From Campylobacterales bacterium (GTDB lineage Bacteria; Campylobacterota; Campylobacteria; Campylobacterales; SZUA-545), in assembly GCA_025800305.1 (NCBI GenBank), contig JAOXRY010000421.1, positions 1-10,765 on the forward strand: a stretch of 10,765 nt of DNA. The letters run 5' to 3'. Both the position numbers and the translations under genes were made by a program. Below the pieces are notes generated by a model. That model searched no databases and had not been told where the DNA came from. It saw only the letters and a program-made list of their open reading frames with translations. This document shows, piece by piece, positions 1 to 6,331 of the stretch (positions within the stretch are counted from its first letter, which is position 1; the number at the start of each line of letters is the position of its first letter).

Positions 1-653
1 TCGATAGAAAAGAACTGGTTAATATCCTCTACTTTGGTTATGGAAAAGTTTGTAAAGGTCCTTTTTTAGAGGGAAGCATTGGATTTAATAAAAGTGTAAA
101 AACACCAAATGTCAATTTAGAAAAAGCTAGAAAACTTTTAAAAGAGGCTGGTTATGATAAAAATACTCCTTTCTCTTTTGAAGTAGCAACAAACTCCAAT
201 AATGACACAAGAATAAAAGTTGCAGAAATTATTCAGCATCAATTAAAAAAAATAGATGTAAATGTGAAAATAAGAACAATGGAGTGGCAAGCTTTTTTAA
301 ATAGAGTGGTCCACGGAAGAAATTATGAAACACTAATAATGGGTTGGAGTCTTCCTCTAATGCCAGATCCTTATAATCTTTGGCACAGTGATGCTGACAA
401 AAAAGGTGGATTTAACTTTGTTGGGTACAAAAATGAAAAAGTTAATATGCTAATCGAAAAATCTGAATCAATTATTGATAGAAAGAAGTTAGACAAAAAT
501 TTTCAAGAGATTTTTAAACTTATTGTTAATGATTATCCTTATCTATTTTTATATATCCCAGATAGTATCTCTGCAGTGAATAAAAAGATCTCTCCTATTG
601 AACCTAGTTTTTTAGGTATAGGTCACAATCGCCTTAAATGGGTAATTAACTAA
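1..653 (+). CDS. ABC transporter substrate-binding protein, family 5 (oligopeptide/dipeptide/nickel type), C-terminal part
   Basis: The 3' end of a gene whose start lies before the window. The frame is open from base 3 to the TAA at 651-653 (about 216 residues). In Gram-negative bacteria such proteins are periplasmic and hand peptides, or sometimes nickel chelates, to a DppBCDF/OppBCDF-type permease. The visible part matches the C-terminal lobe of the SBP_bac_5 family: an early 'NLEKARKLLKEAGY' segment, then 'IIQHQLKKIDVNVKIRTMEW' (the typical alternative-ligand-lobe strand with a Trp), a 'MGWSLPLMPDPYN' segment with the usual aromatic-aspartate-proline pattern, and a closing 'YPYLFLYIPDS' strand. 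The methionine at 264 is internal, not a start, because homologous sequence continues upstream of it. No permease or ATPase gene follows, so any transporter partners must be upstream or elsewhere. Family assignment is good; the substrate cannot be told. Confidence 0.85.
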   Translation, partial: DRKELVNILYFGYGKVCKGPFLEGSIGFNKSVKTPNVNLEKARKLLKEAGYDKNTPFSFEVATNSNNDTRIKVAEIIQHQLKKIDVNVKIRTMEWQAFLNRVVHGRNYETLIMGWSLPLMPDPYNLWHSDADKKGGFNFVGYKNEKVNMLIEKSESIIDRKKLDKNFQEIFKLIVNDYPYLFLYIPDSISAVNKKISPIEPSFLGIGHNRLKWVIN

Positions 654-705
654 GGATTTTTACAATACAATACCCACTTATTTTATTAGGGAAAGAACTA
701 GGGTC
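654..705 (+). promoter_or_regulatory. short spacer before the dksA-like gene, possible weak promoter
   Basis: This 52-base spacer has no hairpin-plus-T-tract, so the upstream transporter transcript may read through. It holds two overlapping TACAAT hexamers (661-666 and 666-671), each one mismatch from the TATAAT -10 consensus, which could give a leader of about 30 bases. No clear -35 box is visible, which is common for Campylobacterota promoters. Purine-rich GGGAAAG (689-695) is the likely ribosome binding stretch for the TTG start at 706. The promoter is a guess. Confidence 0.25.
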
Positions 706-1065
706 TTGAGAACAAGAGAAATTGAAAGATTTGAAAAAATCTTAAACGAACAAAAGCAACAAATAATTAAAAACCTAAAAGAAACAGCTGAAGAGTTTAA
801 ATCATTAAACGCATCAGAGGCTAATGACGAAGCAGATCAAGCAAGTATTAGTGCTGATACTCTTATTGATTCTGCAATTTCTCAACAACAAAGTGGAGAA
901 CTTAAAGATATTGAGGAAGCTCTTAACAGAATGGCAAATGGTACCTACGGTATTTGTGATATGTGTACAGAAAATATCGATATGGAAAGACTAAAAGTTA
1001 AGCCTCACGCTAAATTTTGTATCGATTGTAGAGAGATCTACGAAAAAGAGAAAAACGGAAATTGA
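706..1065 (+). CDS. dksA: DksA/TraR-family zinc-finger transcription factor
   Basis: A 119-residue protein of the DksA/TraR family, which bind in the secondary channel of RNA polymerase and, with ppGpp in the DksA case, adjust transcription of stable RNA and amino-acid genes. The N-terminal part (about 1-75) is helical and charged, as expected for the coiled coil. Its tip carries D41-E-A-D44-Q-A46, matching the DxxDxA signature of true DksA. The C-terminal zinc finger is C84-x2-C87-x17-C105-x2-C108, all four ligands present. At 119 residues it is shorter than E. coli DksA (151) but, as I recall, normal for Campylobacterota. The start is TTG; no in-frame ATG or GTG lies between the preceding stop and this codon. 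Its stop (TGA, 1063-1065) overlaps the TTG start of bamD, so the two are likely translationally coupled. Family is certain; the exact paralogue (DksA versus a DksA-like regulator) is less so. Confidence 0.88.
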   Translation: MRTREIERFEKILNEQKQQIIKNLKETAEEFKSLNASEANDEADQASISADTLIDSAISQQQSGELKDIEEALNRMANGTYGICDMCTENIDMERLKVKPHAKFCIDCREIYEKEKNGN

Positions 1066-1703
1066 AATTTCTAATTAAAATTTTACTTATCTCAATAGCT
1101 ATAGCTTTTTTAGCTGGTTGTTCTGATAAGGAGCCAGAAGCAAATAAACCTGCTTTATACTGGTATCAAAAGATCTTAAATGAAATAAATAAGTATGATC
1201 TCAATCGTGCTGGAGATGCTTATTCATCATTAAAAAGTGAACACTTTATGTCTCCACTTCTACCTGAAGCCACTCTTATTATGGCAAATGCCCACATAGA
1301 AAACGAAGAGTATATTTTGGCAAACTACTATCTTGATGAGTATTCAAAAAGATATGGAAATAGTGGGAATGTAGAATTTATTAAGTTTCTAAAACTAAAA
1401 GCAAACTACAACGCATTTAAGCACCCAAATAGAGATCAAAAACTTCTTCTTGATACTATTGATAAAGTGAAAGACTACACTTACGAGATGGAAGAGTCAA
1501 AATTTGCTCCTTACGCAAATACCATGTTAGCAACTTTGAAAATTGCAAATGGTAACATGAACAAAGAGATAGCAAAACTATATAAGAAAAAAGGTAAACA
1601 AGAAGGTTATGAACTATACAAAGAGAGATCTGAGATTGTAAACGAAAAAGGTATTACAATTAAAGAGCCTGATGTATTCTGGCTTCGTAAACTTGTTGAG
1701 TAA
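1062..1703 (+). CDS. bamD: outer membrane protein assembly factor BamD (lipoprotein)
   Basis: A 213-residue lipoprotein of the BamD/YfiO/ComL family, the essential lipoprotein partner of BamA in inserting beta-barrel proteins into the outer membrane; it sits on the periplasmic face. The N-terminus is a lipoprotein signal: two lysines, a hydrophobic stretch (about 4-17) and lipobox L-A-G-C with the lipidated Cys at 20. The mature part is all-helical with TPR-like repeats; the stretch around 67-95 (leucine-proline-glutamate-alanine, then A-x-A and a tyrosine-rich helix ending RYG) matches the usual BamD repeat. It is somewhat shorter than E. coli BamD (245). The start is TTG, preceded by GGA (1057-1059) and overlapping the TGA of the dksA-like gene in a TTGA tetramer. 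As I remember, the C. jejuni homologue also lies directly before lon. Identity is good. Confidence 0.85.
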   Translation: MKFLIKILLISIAIAFLAGCSDKEPEANKPALYWYQKILNEINKYDLNRAGDAYSSLKSEHFMSPLLPEATLIMANAHIENEEYILANYYLDEYSKRYGNSGNVEFIKFLKLKANYNAFKHPNRDQKLLLDTIDKVKDYTYEMEESKFAPYANTMLATLKIANGNMNKEIAKLYKKKGKQEGYELYKERSEIVNEKGITIKEPDVFWLRKLVE

Positions 1704-1793
1704 AACTCCTTATCTTATTATTAAATCTTTTTAGCTAAGGTGTTATACCTAGAAGCAAAATTCAAACAACTAAATTAATTTTAAGGAAGAACA
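1704..1793 (+). promoter_or_regulatory. bamD-lon intergenic region with an imperfect dyad, probable lon promoter
   Basis: Ninety AT-rich bases separate bamD from lon. No T-tracted terminator hairpin is present. A possible sigma-70-like pair is TTGAGT (1696-1701, inside the end of bamD) and TATTAA (1719-1724) with a 17-base spacer, each matching 4 of 6 consensus positions. Downstream is an imperfect inverted repeat at 1734-1756: GCT/AGC outer arms and AGGT/ACCT inner arms around GTTAT. It could be an operator or a leader stem. It does not match the CIRCE element or the HspR HAIR box. AAGGA (1783-1787) is a clear ribosome binding site for lon. Confidence 0.3.
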
Positions 1794-4187
1794 ATGGAAC
1801 TATCCAACTATAATGAATTTCCACAAAACATACCAGTAATAACAGAACCAAATATGTTCCTCTACCCTTTTATGATTGCTCCTTTATTTCTTTCTGATGA
1901 AAAAGCAATTGAAGCTGCCAACTTTGCAATAGAAAACAATTTGCCAGTAATGATCTGTGCAACAAAAACCTCATCATTGGAAAACAATGACTTTGACTCT
2001 TTCTATCACACAGGAGTCATTGGAACAATTATGAGAAAGGTTATCTTACCTAACAAAAAGGTAAAGATCTTATTTCAAGGTTTTACAAGAGGTAGAATCA
2101 TTACACCAATAGAAAACGATCTACTTCTTCTAGCACAAGTAGATCTAATTAAAAATAAACCTTTCAACGAGAAAGAAGCCATGGCCCTTCTTGAAGATCT
2201 TAAAGATAGAGTAAAGATCTTAGCAAGTGTAAGTAATTACTTTCCACAAGATCTACTAGTTTCTATTAATGAAAGTACAGAACCAGATAGAGTTGTAGAT
2301 CTCATTGCCAGTACTATGAGACTAAAAAGAGAGCAGTCGTTCACTCTTTTAGATATGGAAGATGTTGAACAAAGACTTATTACTCTTATTGGATATGTTG
2401 CAGAGAGTATAGAAAGTGCAAAACTACAAAAAGAAATAAAGACAAAAGTTCACAATAAAATAGATAAGACCAATAGAGACTACTTCTTAAAAGAGCAGAT
2501 GAAGCAGATAAGAAGAGAGCTAGGTGAAGATAATCAAAGAGATGAAGAGATAGCAGAGTATCTAAAAAAACTAGATAACAATAAAAAACATATGCCAGAG
2601 GCTGGATATAAAGAAGTTAAAAAACAGATAGAAAGACTTAGTAGAATGCACCACGAAAGTGCAGATGCCAATCTTTTACAAACCTATGTAGAGTGGGCTT
2701 TAGAACTTCCATTTGGAAAATTTTCCAAAGCAAAGCTAAGTGTGGCTAACGTAGAAAAAACTTTAGATACAGATCACTACTCACTGAAAAAACCAAAAGA
2801 GAGAATTGTAGAGTTCTTTGCAGTAAAAGAGCTATTGGAACTTAGAGGTATTAAAGACAAAAATACAAAAGGAACTATTCTTTGTTTTGTAGGACCTCCA
2901 GGAGTTGGTAAAACATCATTAGCAAATTCTATCGCTTCTTCTTTAAAAAGAGAGCTAGTAAGAATTGCTCTTGGTGGGTTGGAGGATGTAAATGAACTTA
3001 GAGGCCATAGAAGAACCTACATTGGAGCTATGCCAGGAAGGTTAGTTCAAGGAATTATCAGTGGAAAACAGATGGACCCTGTGATAGTTCTAGATGAGAT
3101 TGATAAAATAGGAAGATCTGGAAGAGGAGATCCAACAGCAGCACTTTTAGAGATCTTAGATCCTGAACAAAATGAAAAATTTAGAGACTACTATCTTAAC
3201 TTTGATATCGATCTTAGTAAAGCTATTTTTGTTGCAACAGCAAACCAGCTTTCAACAATTCCTGCTCCACTTAGAGATAGATTAGAAATAATAGAAGTAA
3301 GTAGCTACACACCACAAGAAAAATTAGAGATTGCAAAAAGATATCTAATCCCACAAGAATTAAAAAAACATGGTCTGAAAAAGATGGAAGTGTCTATAGG
3401 AGTTGCTGGACTAAGAGAGCTAATTGATAGACACACTAGAGAGTCTGGTGTTAGAACTTTAAGAAGAAAAATTGCAACTGTAATGAGAAAATCTGCAAAA
3501 AAACTTCTTGAAAATCCAAAAATTACTAAAATTTCAATTACTCCAGCCAATCTAAAAGAGTTTTTAGACAAAGAGGTATTTGAAATTGATGTTGCTGAGA
3601 AAAAAGACTATGTAGGAGTAACAAATGGTCTTGCTTGGACATCTGTTGGCGGAGATGTTCTTAAAGTTGAAGCTGTAAAAATCAAAGGAAAAGGAGTTAT
3701 GGCAATTACTGGAAGTCTTGGTGATGTAATGAAAGAGTCATCAAAAATCGCTTTTAGTGTTGTTAAAACTCTTTTTGATAGCCAAAAACTCAAACCTAAA
3801 TCAATAAAAGATCTTAAAAAAGATGAAGAGCTATATAATCAATTCGATCTTCATATTCACGTTCCAGAAGGTGCAACACCAAAAGATGGACCTAGTGCAG
3901 GTATTACTATTGTAACAACAATAGCTTCTATTCTTTCAGATCTTAAAGTCCGTTCAAATGTTGCAATGACAGGGGAGCTAACACTTACAGGAAAGGTGCT
4001 TCCTATTGGTGGCTTAAAAGAGAAGCTAATTGCTGCCCACAAGGCAAAAATGAAAACTATTTTGATTCCAAAAAAGAATTTTGAAAGAGATTTAGAAGAT
4101 CTTCCAGAAGAGGTCAAAAAAGATCTGGAAATTAAATCTATGGATACAATAGAAGATGTATTAAAAGAGGCGTTAGTAAATTACTAA
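1794..4187 (+). CDS. lon: ATP-dependent Lon protease
   Basis: A complete 797-residue Lon (LonA) protease, the cytoplasmic AAA+ serine protease that degrades misfolded proteins and selected regulators. Order: N-terminal substrate-binding domain (about 10-200), coiled-coil linker (200-300), AAA+ module (about 310-510) and C-terminal proteolytic domain (about 600-797). The Walker A motif GPPGVGKT is at 367-374, Walker B ends in DEID (434-437), and the P-x-x-x-R-D-R-x-E segment around 490-499 carries the sensor/arginine-finger region. The catalytic dyad is Ser701 in PKDGPSAG and Lys744 in GGLKEKL, 43 residues apart as in E. coli (S679/K722). All active-site residues are intact and the length is normal. 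ATG start with AAGGA 6 bases upstream. The gene stops tail-to-tail with the CheW-CZB gene, with overlapping stop codons. Stress regulation is plausible, but no known heat-shock operator is visible. Confidence 0.98.
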   Translation: MELSNYNEFPQNIPVITEPNMFLYPFMIAPLFLSDEKAIEAANFAIENNLPVMICATKTSSLENNDFDSFYHTGVIGTIMRKVILPNKKVKILFQGFTRGRIITPIENDLLLLAQVDLIKNKPFNEKEAMALLEDLKDRVKILASVSNYFPQDLLVSINESTEPDRVVDLIASTMRLKREQSFTLLDMEDVEQRLITLIGYVAESIESAKLQKEIKTKVHNKIDKTNRDYFLKEQMKQIRRELGEDNQRDEEIAEYLKKLDNNKKHMPEAGYKEVKKQIERLSRMHHESADANLLQTYVEWALELPFGKFSKAKLSVANVEKTLDTDHYSLKKPKERIVEFFAVKELLELRGIKDKNTKGTILCFVGPPGVGKTSLANSIASSLKRELVRIALGGLEDVNELRGHRRTYIGAMPGRLVQGIISGKQMDPVIVLDEIDKIGRSGRGDPTAALLEILDPEQNEKFRDYYLNFDIDLSKAIFVATANQLSTIPAPLRDRLEIIEVSSYTPQEKLEIAKRYLIPQELKKHGLKKMEVSIGVAGLRELIDRHTRESGVRTLRRKIATVMRKSAKKLLENPKITKISITPANLKEFLDKEVFEIDVAEKKDYVGVTNGLAWTSVGGDVLKVEAVKIKGKGVMAITGSLGDVMKESSKIAFSVVKTLFDSQKLKPKSIKDLKKDEELYNQFDLHIHVPEGATPKDGPSAGITIVTTIASILSDLKVRSNVAMTGELTLTGKVLPIGGLKEKLIAAHKAKMKTILIPKKNFERDLEDLPEEVKKDLEIKSMDTIEDVLKEALVNY

Positions 4188-4966
4188 CTCTCTTTGCCAA
4201 AACTATCAAACATAGTTAAGATTTTCTCATTAAACTCTAAAACAAGAATAACTTTACCTTCATACTCTATGATATTTTTTGCAGAGACTACATCACTTTC
4301 TGTTATAATATCTGGAGCTTTTATGCTATCTTTATCAAGATCTACAATTCTATCGATATGATCAACCGTTACTCCAAAATTTTTTCCATTTAAACTATAT
4401 ATTATTACTTTTTGATAAGCGTTAGTTAAAAGTTGGATGTTATCTATTAAAATCTCTATACCTTTAAGGACTTCTTCTTTTAACTGAGAAATTCTTTCCA
4501 TTAGAGTTCTGTTCTTTTCACCTAAGGCTTTTTTCGCCAATGAATGTAATTCATAATGCGGATTATAAACTTTATTTTTTACAATATCCACAAATCCATG
4601 GTTATTACACTTCATACAACCTAAGTTATAGTCGATCCATTTACCAAAACCACATTTATGAGGATCTAGCTCTTTTGAAAATTCTTTGCCATTTTCTAAA
4701 GTATCACGAAGAGAGTCAACCCACTGGTGAATATCTTGACGTCCATCTTCTAAAATTTTTAATTGTTCATCTAGAAAACTTGGCTGTTCTGTTATTTTTC
4801 TAAGACTAAAAACTGGAATTACACTGTTTCTATAGTTAAACATCCCTTCCATAAATTCTGGGGCGTTTGCTACATCTTCCACATCTGTTTTTTCCATCAC
4901 TTCTTGAATATTATCAAGATAAAAGGCAAACTTTTCGTTTTTAATTGCAGAAATTAGTAACTCCAT
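4184..4966 (-). CDS. CheW-type chemotaxis coupling protein with an inserted CZB zinc-binding domain
   Basis: A 260-residue soluble protein. Residues 1-64 read as the first half of CheW, with the E-V-M-E strand, a proline-centred 'ANAPEFMEGMFNYRNSVIPV' block and SLR. Residues about 186-258 read as the second half: a strand, 'GVTVDHIDRIVDLD', a PDI segment and a final hydrophobic strand. Between them lies a CZB (chemoreceptor zinc-binding) domain, about 72-145: H80 in HQW, C105 in LDPHKCGFGKW, and H137-x3-H141, the 3-His/1-Cys ligand set; a helix follows (150-185). CheW links receptors to the CheA kinase; CZB domains bind zinc tightly and, in TlpD-type receptors, the zinc-bound cysteine reacts with hypochlorous acid. 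Inference: a receptor-free zinc or redox input into the array. No other che gene is nearby. ATG start with a weak GAAAG ribosome binding site. Extra cysteines C117 and C120 are unusual. Domain calls are from motifs only. Confidence 0.82.
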   Translation of the reverse strand: MELLISAIKNEKFAFYLDNIQEVMEKTDVEDVANAPEFMEGMFNYRNSVIPVFSLRKITEQPSFLDEQLKILEDGRQDIHQWVDSLRDTLENGKEFSKELDPHKCGFGKWIDYNLGCMKCNNHGFVDIVKNKVYNPHYELHSLAKKALGEKNRTLMERISQLKEEVLKGIEILIDNIQLLTNAYQKVIIYSLNGKNFGVTVDHIDRIVDLDKDSIKAPDIITESDVVSAKNIIEYEGKVILVLEFNEKILTMFDSFGKES

Positions 4967-5070
4967 GTATCATCTTTCAATAAAATATAACAATATTCTA
5001 TCACAAAGTAATTATAAATTAAGAGAAAAACATGTATATTATGCCAAATCAAAAATCCAAAGGAAAAACG
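4967..5070. promoter_or_regulatory. divergent promoter region between the CheW-CZB and cytochrome c genes
   Basis: These 104 AT-rich bases separate two divergent genes and must carry both promoters. Rightward, TATAAA (5013-5018) is a fair -10 box, giving a cytochrome leader of about 45 bases that ends in AAAGGA (5058-5063) before the ATG at 5071. Leftward, TAGAAT (minus strand, 5000 to 4995) could serve the CheW-CZB gene with a leader of about 20 bases. No -35 boxes stand out, as is usual in Campylobacterota. Two upstream ATGs (5032, 5041) are in frame with the cytochrome but lack a ribosome binding site. Confidence 0.35.
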
Positions 5071-5361
5071 ATGAAAAAATTCGCTTCTTTACTACTAGTA
5101 GCCTGTACTTCCACAGCATTTGCTGCTGACGGTGCTAAACTATACAAAAAATGTATTAGCTGTCACGGTGCAAAAGCTGAGAAAAAAGCTCTTGGCAAGT
5201 CACAAATCATTAAAGGTTGGGCTGCTGCAAAAACTATTGCATCTTTAAAAGGATACAAAGCAGGTAAAGGTGGTCCTATGAAAGGTCTTATGAAAGGTCA
5301 AGTAGCTAGTTACAATGATGCACAAATTGAAGCAGTTGCTAAGTACATTCAAGGTCTATAG
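5071..5361 (+). CDS. periplasmic class I c-type cytochrome (cytochrome c553-like)
   Basis: A 96-residue secreted monohaem cytochrome c. Residues 1-18 are a Sec signal peptide ending in AFA before AD. The haem site is C28-I-S-C31-H32, with His32 as proximal ligand. The distal Met is most likely M74 in the MKGQV segment (M70 is four residues earlier). The C-terminal helix 'DAQIEAVAKYIQGL' is typical of the family. It would carry electrons in the periplasm, plausibly from the bc1 complex to a cbb3 oxidase; in C. jejuni, as I recall, the corresponding cytochrome gene also neighbours ccoS and ccoI. I chose the ATG at 5071, not an in-frame ATG at 5032, because AAAGGA lies just upstream and the signal peptide starts there; the extension would put 13 hydrophilic residues before it. 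A strong terminator follows. The class is secure; the physiological partner is inferred. Confidence 0.93.
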   Translation: MKKFASLLLVACTSTAFAADGAKLYKKCISCHGAKAEKKALGKSQIIKGWAAAKTIASLKGYKAGKGGPMKGLMKGQVASYNDAQIEAVAKYIQGL

Positions 5362-5367
5362 ACAACT

Positions 5368-5589
5368 TTAAGAGGAGATATTCTCCTCTTGCTTTTTTTT
5401 AAATTCTTCCACTTTTTTTTCTTTATTAATTGCACTGTTTAACTCTTCTTCTCCATCAAATAATGCACCATGAGTAAATTTATTTTCATCATCAAACTGT
5501 CCACCTCTTAGAGCCCAAACAAAAGCGATAATTCCAAAAATCCCTAAAACTAATGAACCTATTAATGATATAGTTAATGTTCCTGTCAA
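5368..5589 (-). CDS. ccoS: cbb3-type cytochrome oxidase assembly protein CcoS
   Basis: A small single-span inner-membrane protein of the CcoS/FixS family, needed for cofactor insertion during maturation of the cbb3 oxidase. With the start chosen here it has 73 residues: a transmembrane helix (about 5-27) running into W25-A-L-R-G-G-Q-F-D-D34, the family hallmark, then a charged Lys/Glu-rich tail. The longest frame begins at a TTG at 5616 (82 residues), but that codon has only a poly-A stretch before it. The TTG at 5589 lies 5 bases after AAAGGA (minus strand) and gives the usual short N-terminus; a GTG at 5592 is a third option. The last codons are also the terminator hairpin of the converging cytochrome gene. 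It is separated from its usual partner ccoI by a yceI-like gene on the other strand. Confidence 0.87.
   Translation of the reverse strand: MTGTLTISLIGSLVLGIFGIIAFVWALRGGQFDDENKFTHGALFDGEEELNSAINKEKKVEEFKKKQEENISS
5370..5400 (+). terminator. intrinsic terminator of the cytochrome c gene, inside the ccoS 3' end
   Basis: A perfect 9-bp stem, AAGAGGAGA (5370-5378) and TCTCCTCTT (5382-5390), closes a TAT loop and is followed after GC by eight T (5393-5400). It begins 8 bases after the cytochrome stop. The same bases encode the last residues of CcoS on the other strand, the T-tract giving its lysine run. In the minus direction the hairpin is not followed by a T-tract, so it should act mainly on the plus strand. 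Confidence 0.88.
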
Positions 5590-5758
5590 CACTTTCCTTT
5601 TTAATATTTCTTCCAAATTTTACTTTTTTTTTATTTAATCCAGTGTATTAACTTCACCATAAACTGATTATGATTTTCAGTATCGTTATATAAGTTTTTT
5701 TTGATACTATTTTATTAACAATTTTTTATATTGTTTAAAATAAATTATAGGAGAACCT
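5590..5758. promoter_or_regulatory. divergent upstream region of ccoS and the yceI-like gene
   Basis: An AT-rich spacer of about 170 bases with runs of T (for example nine T at 5624-5632). Rightward, TATATT (5727-5732) or TAAAAT (5736-5741) could be a -10 element; TTAACA (5715-5720) resembles a -35 box but sits 15 bases from the second, slightly short. AGGAG (5749-5753), 5 bases before the ATG at 5759, is a strong ribosome binding site for yceI. Leftward I see no convincing promoter. No operator I can name is present. Confidence 0.3.
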
Positions 5759-6325
5759 ATGAAACAATACCTAGTGGTACTTGCTTTATTAATCGGTGCA
5801 AATGGACTTTTTGCTGGAAATTGTAGTAATACAAAAATTGACTTTACCTTTTATGGAGGAAAGAAAAAAGACTATATAGTTACTAAAAATACTTTTAAAA
5901 AAGTAAAAGTTACAGGTAACAAACTTTTAGGTGCAACTGCAGAAATTGATCTAACAAGCGTTGATACATCTGCAGATATGAACAACGGTAAAAATGGTGC
6001 GACAAATGGACCTATGTGGCCAGCTTCAATGGCTAATATAAGAAATAACAACACAAAAAACACTCTATTCAAAACTGCAAAAACAGCAAAAGCTAAGATT
6101 GTAAAAGTTTCTGGTGGAATAGCTAGTGTTGAGATTGCAATCAATGGTAAGACAAAAATAATCAAAATGAAAAAAAGTGGCAGTTCCTATCAAGGGAAGT
6201 TAAATGTTACTGATTTTTTACCATCTGCATGGAAAAACTTCGAAAGACTATGCAAAGGTTTTCATAGAGGAAAAAGTTTTTCTGAATTAGATATTTTCTT
6301 TACTCCTTCTAAATCTTGTAAATAA
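5759..6325 (+). CDS. YceI-like periplasmic protein
   Basis: A 188-residue secreted protein with a Sec signal peptide (1-19, ending LFA before GN). The mature chain is strand-rich and very lysine-rich. The layout fits the YceI family: a first strand with a phenylalanine-rich core (26-31), a 'FKKVKVTG' strand, a glycine-containing strand ending in 'IDLTSVDTS' (63-71), and a C-terminal block around 158-182 with C165, H169, GKSF and a final 'ELDIFF' strand, resembling the C-x3-H-x-GK ending I recall from campylobacterotal YceI proteins. YceI proteins are lipocalin-like barrels that bind polyisoprenoid or amphiphilic ligands; their role in these bacteria is poorly defined. Cys22 and Cys187, at the two ends of the mature chain, could form a disulfide. 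An Asn/Gly-rich stretch (72-100) looks like an enlarged loop. It has its own ribosome binding site and terminator, so it is probably a single-gene unit set between ccoS and ccoI. Confidence 0.7.
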   Translation: MKQYLVVLALLIGANGLFAGNCSNTKIDFTFYGGKKKDYIVTKNTFKKVKVTGNKLLGATAEIDLTSVDTSADMNNGKNGATNGPMWPASMANIRNNNTKNTLFKTAKTAKAKIVKVSGGIASVEIAINGKTKIIKMKKSGSSYQGKLNVTDFLPSAWKNFERLCKGFHRGKSFSELDIFFTPSKSCK

Positions 6326-6331
6326 CAATTT

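Noticed and set aside
264..653. A free-standing 129-residue protein starting at 264
   Set aside because: The same frame is open back to the window start and encodes more of the solute-binding protein family, so the gene is cut by the window, not short.
1696..1710. TTGAGT/ACTC dyad at the bamD stop as an HspR (HAIR) heat-shock operator
   Set aside because: The half-sites are separated by 3 bases, not the 7 of HAIR, and the right arm does not match beyond ACTC.
3305..4117. Minus-strand open frames opposite the lon protease domain, with further ones opposite the CheW-CZB, yceI and ccoI genes
   Set aside because: They are mirror frames of well-conserved genes, with no recognisable protein features or ribosome binding sites.
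5032..5070. N-terminal extension of the cytochrome c to an upstream ATG
   Set aside because: It would place 13 hydrophilic residues before a standard signal peptide and has no ribosome binding site; AAAGGA precedes the ATG at 5071.
5278..5299. Direct repeat of ATGAAAGGTC in the cytochrome gene
   Set aside because: Just two copies encoding the M70/M74 methionine region; this is a local protein repeat, not a mobile or regulatory element.
5393..5632. Runs of eight and nine T as phase-variation tracts
   Set aside because: Campylobacterotal phase variation mostly uses longer G/C tracts in surface genes; these T runs are a terminator tail and an AT-rich spacer next to ccoS.
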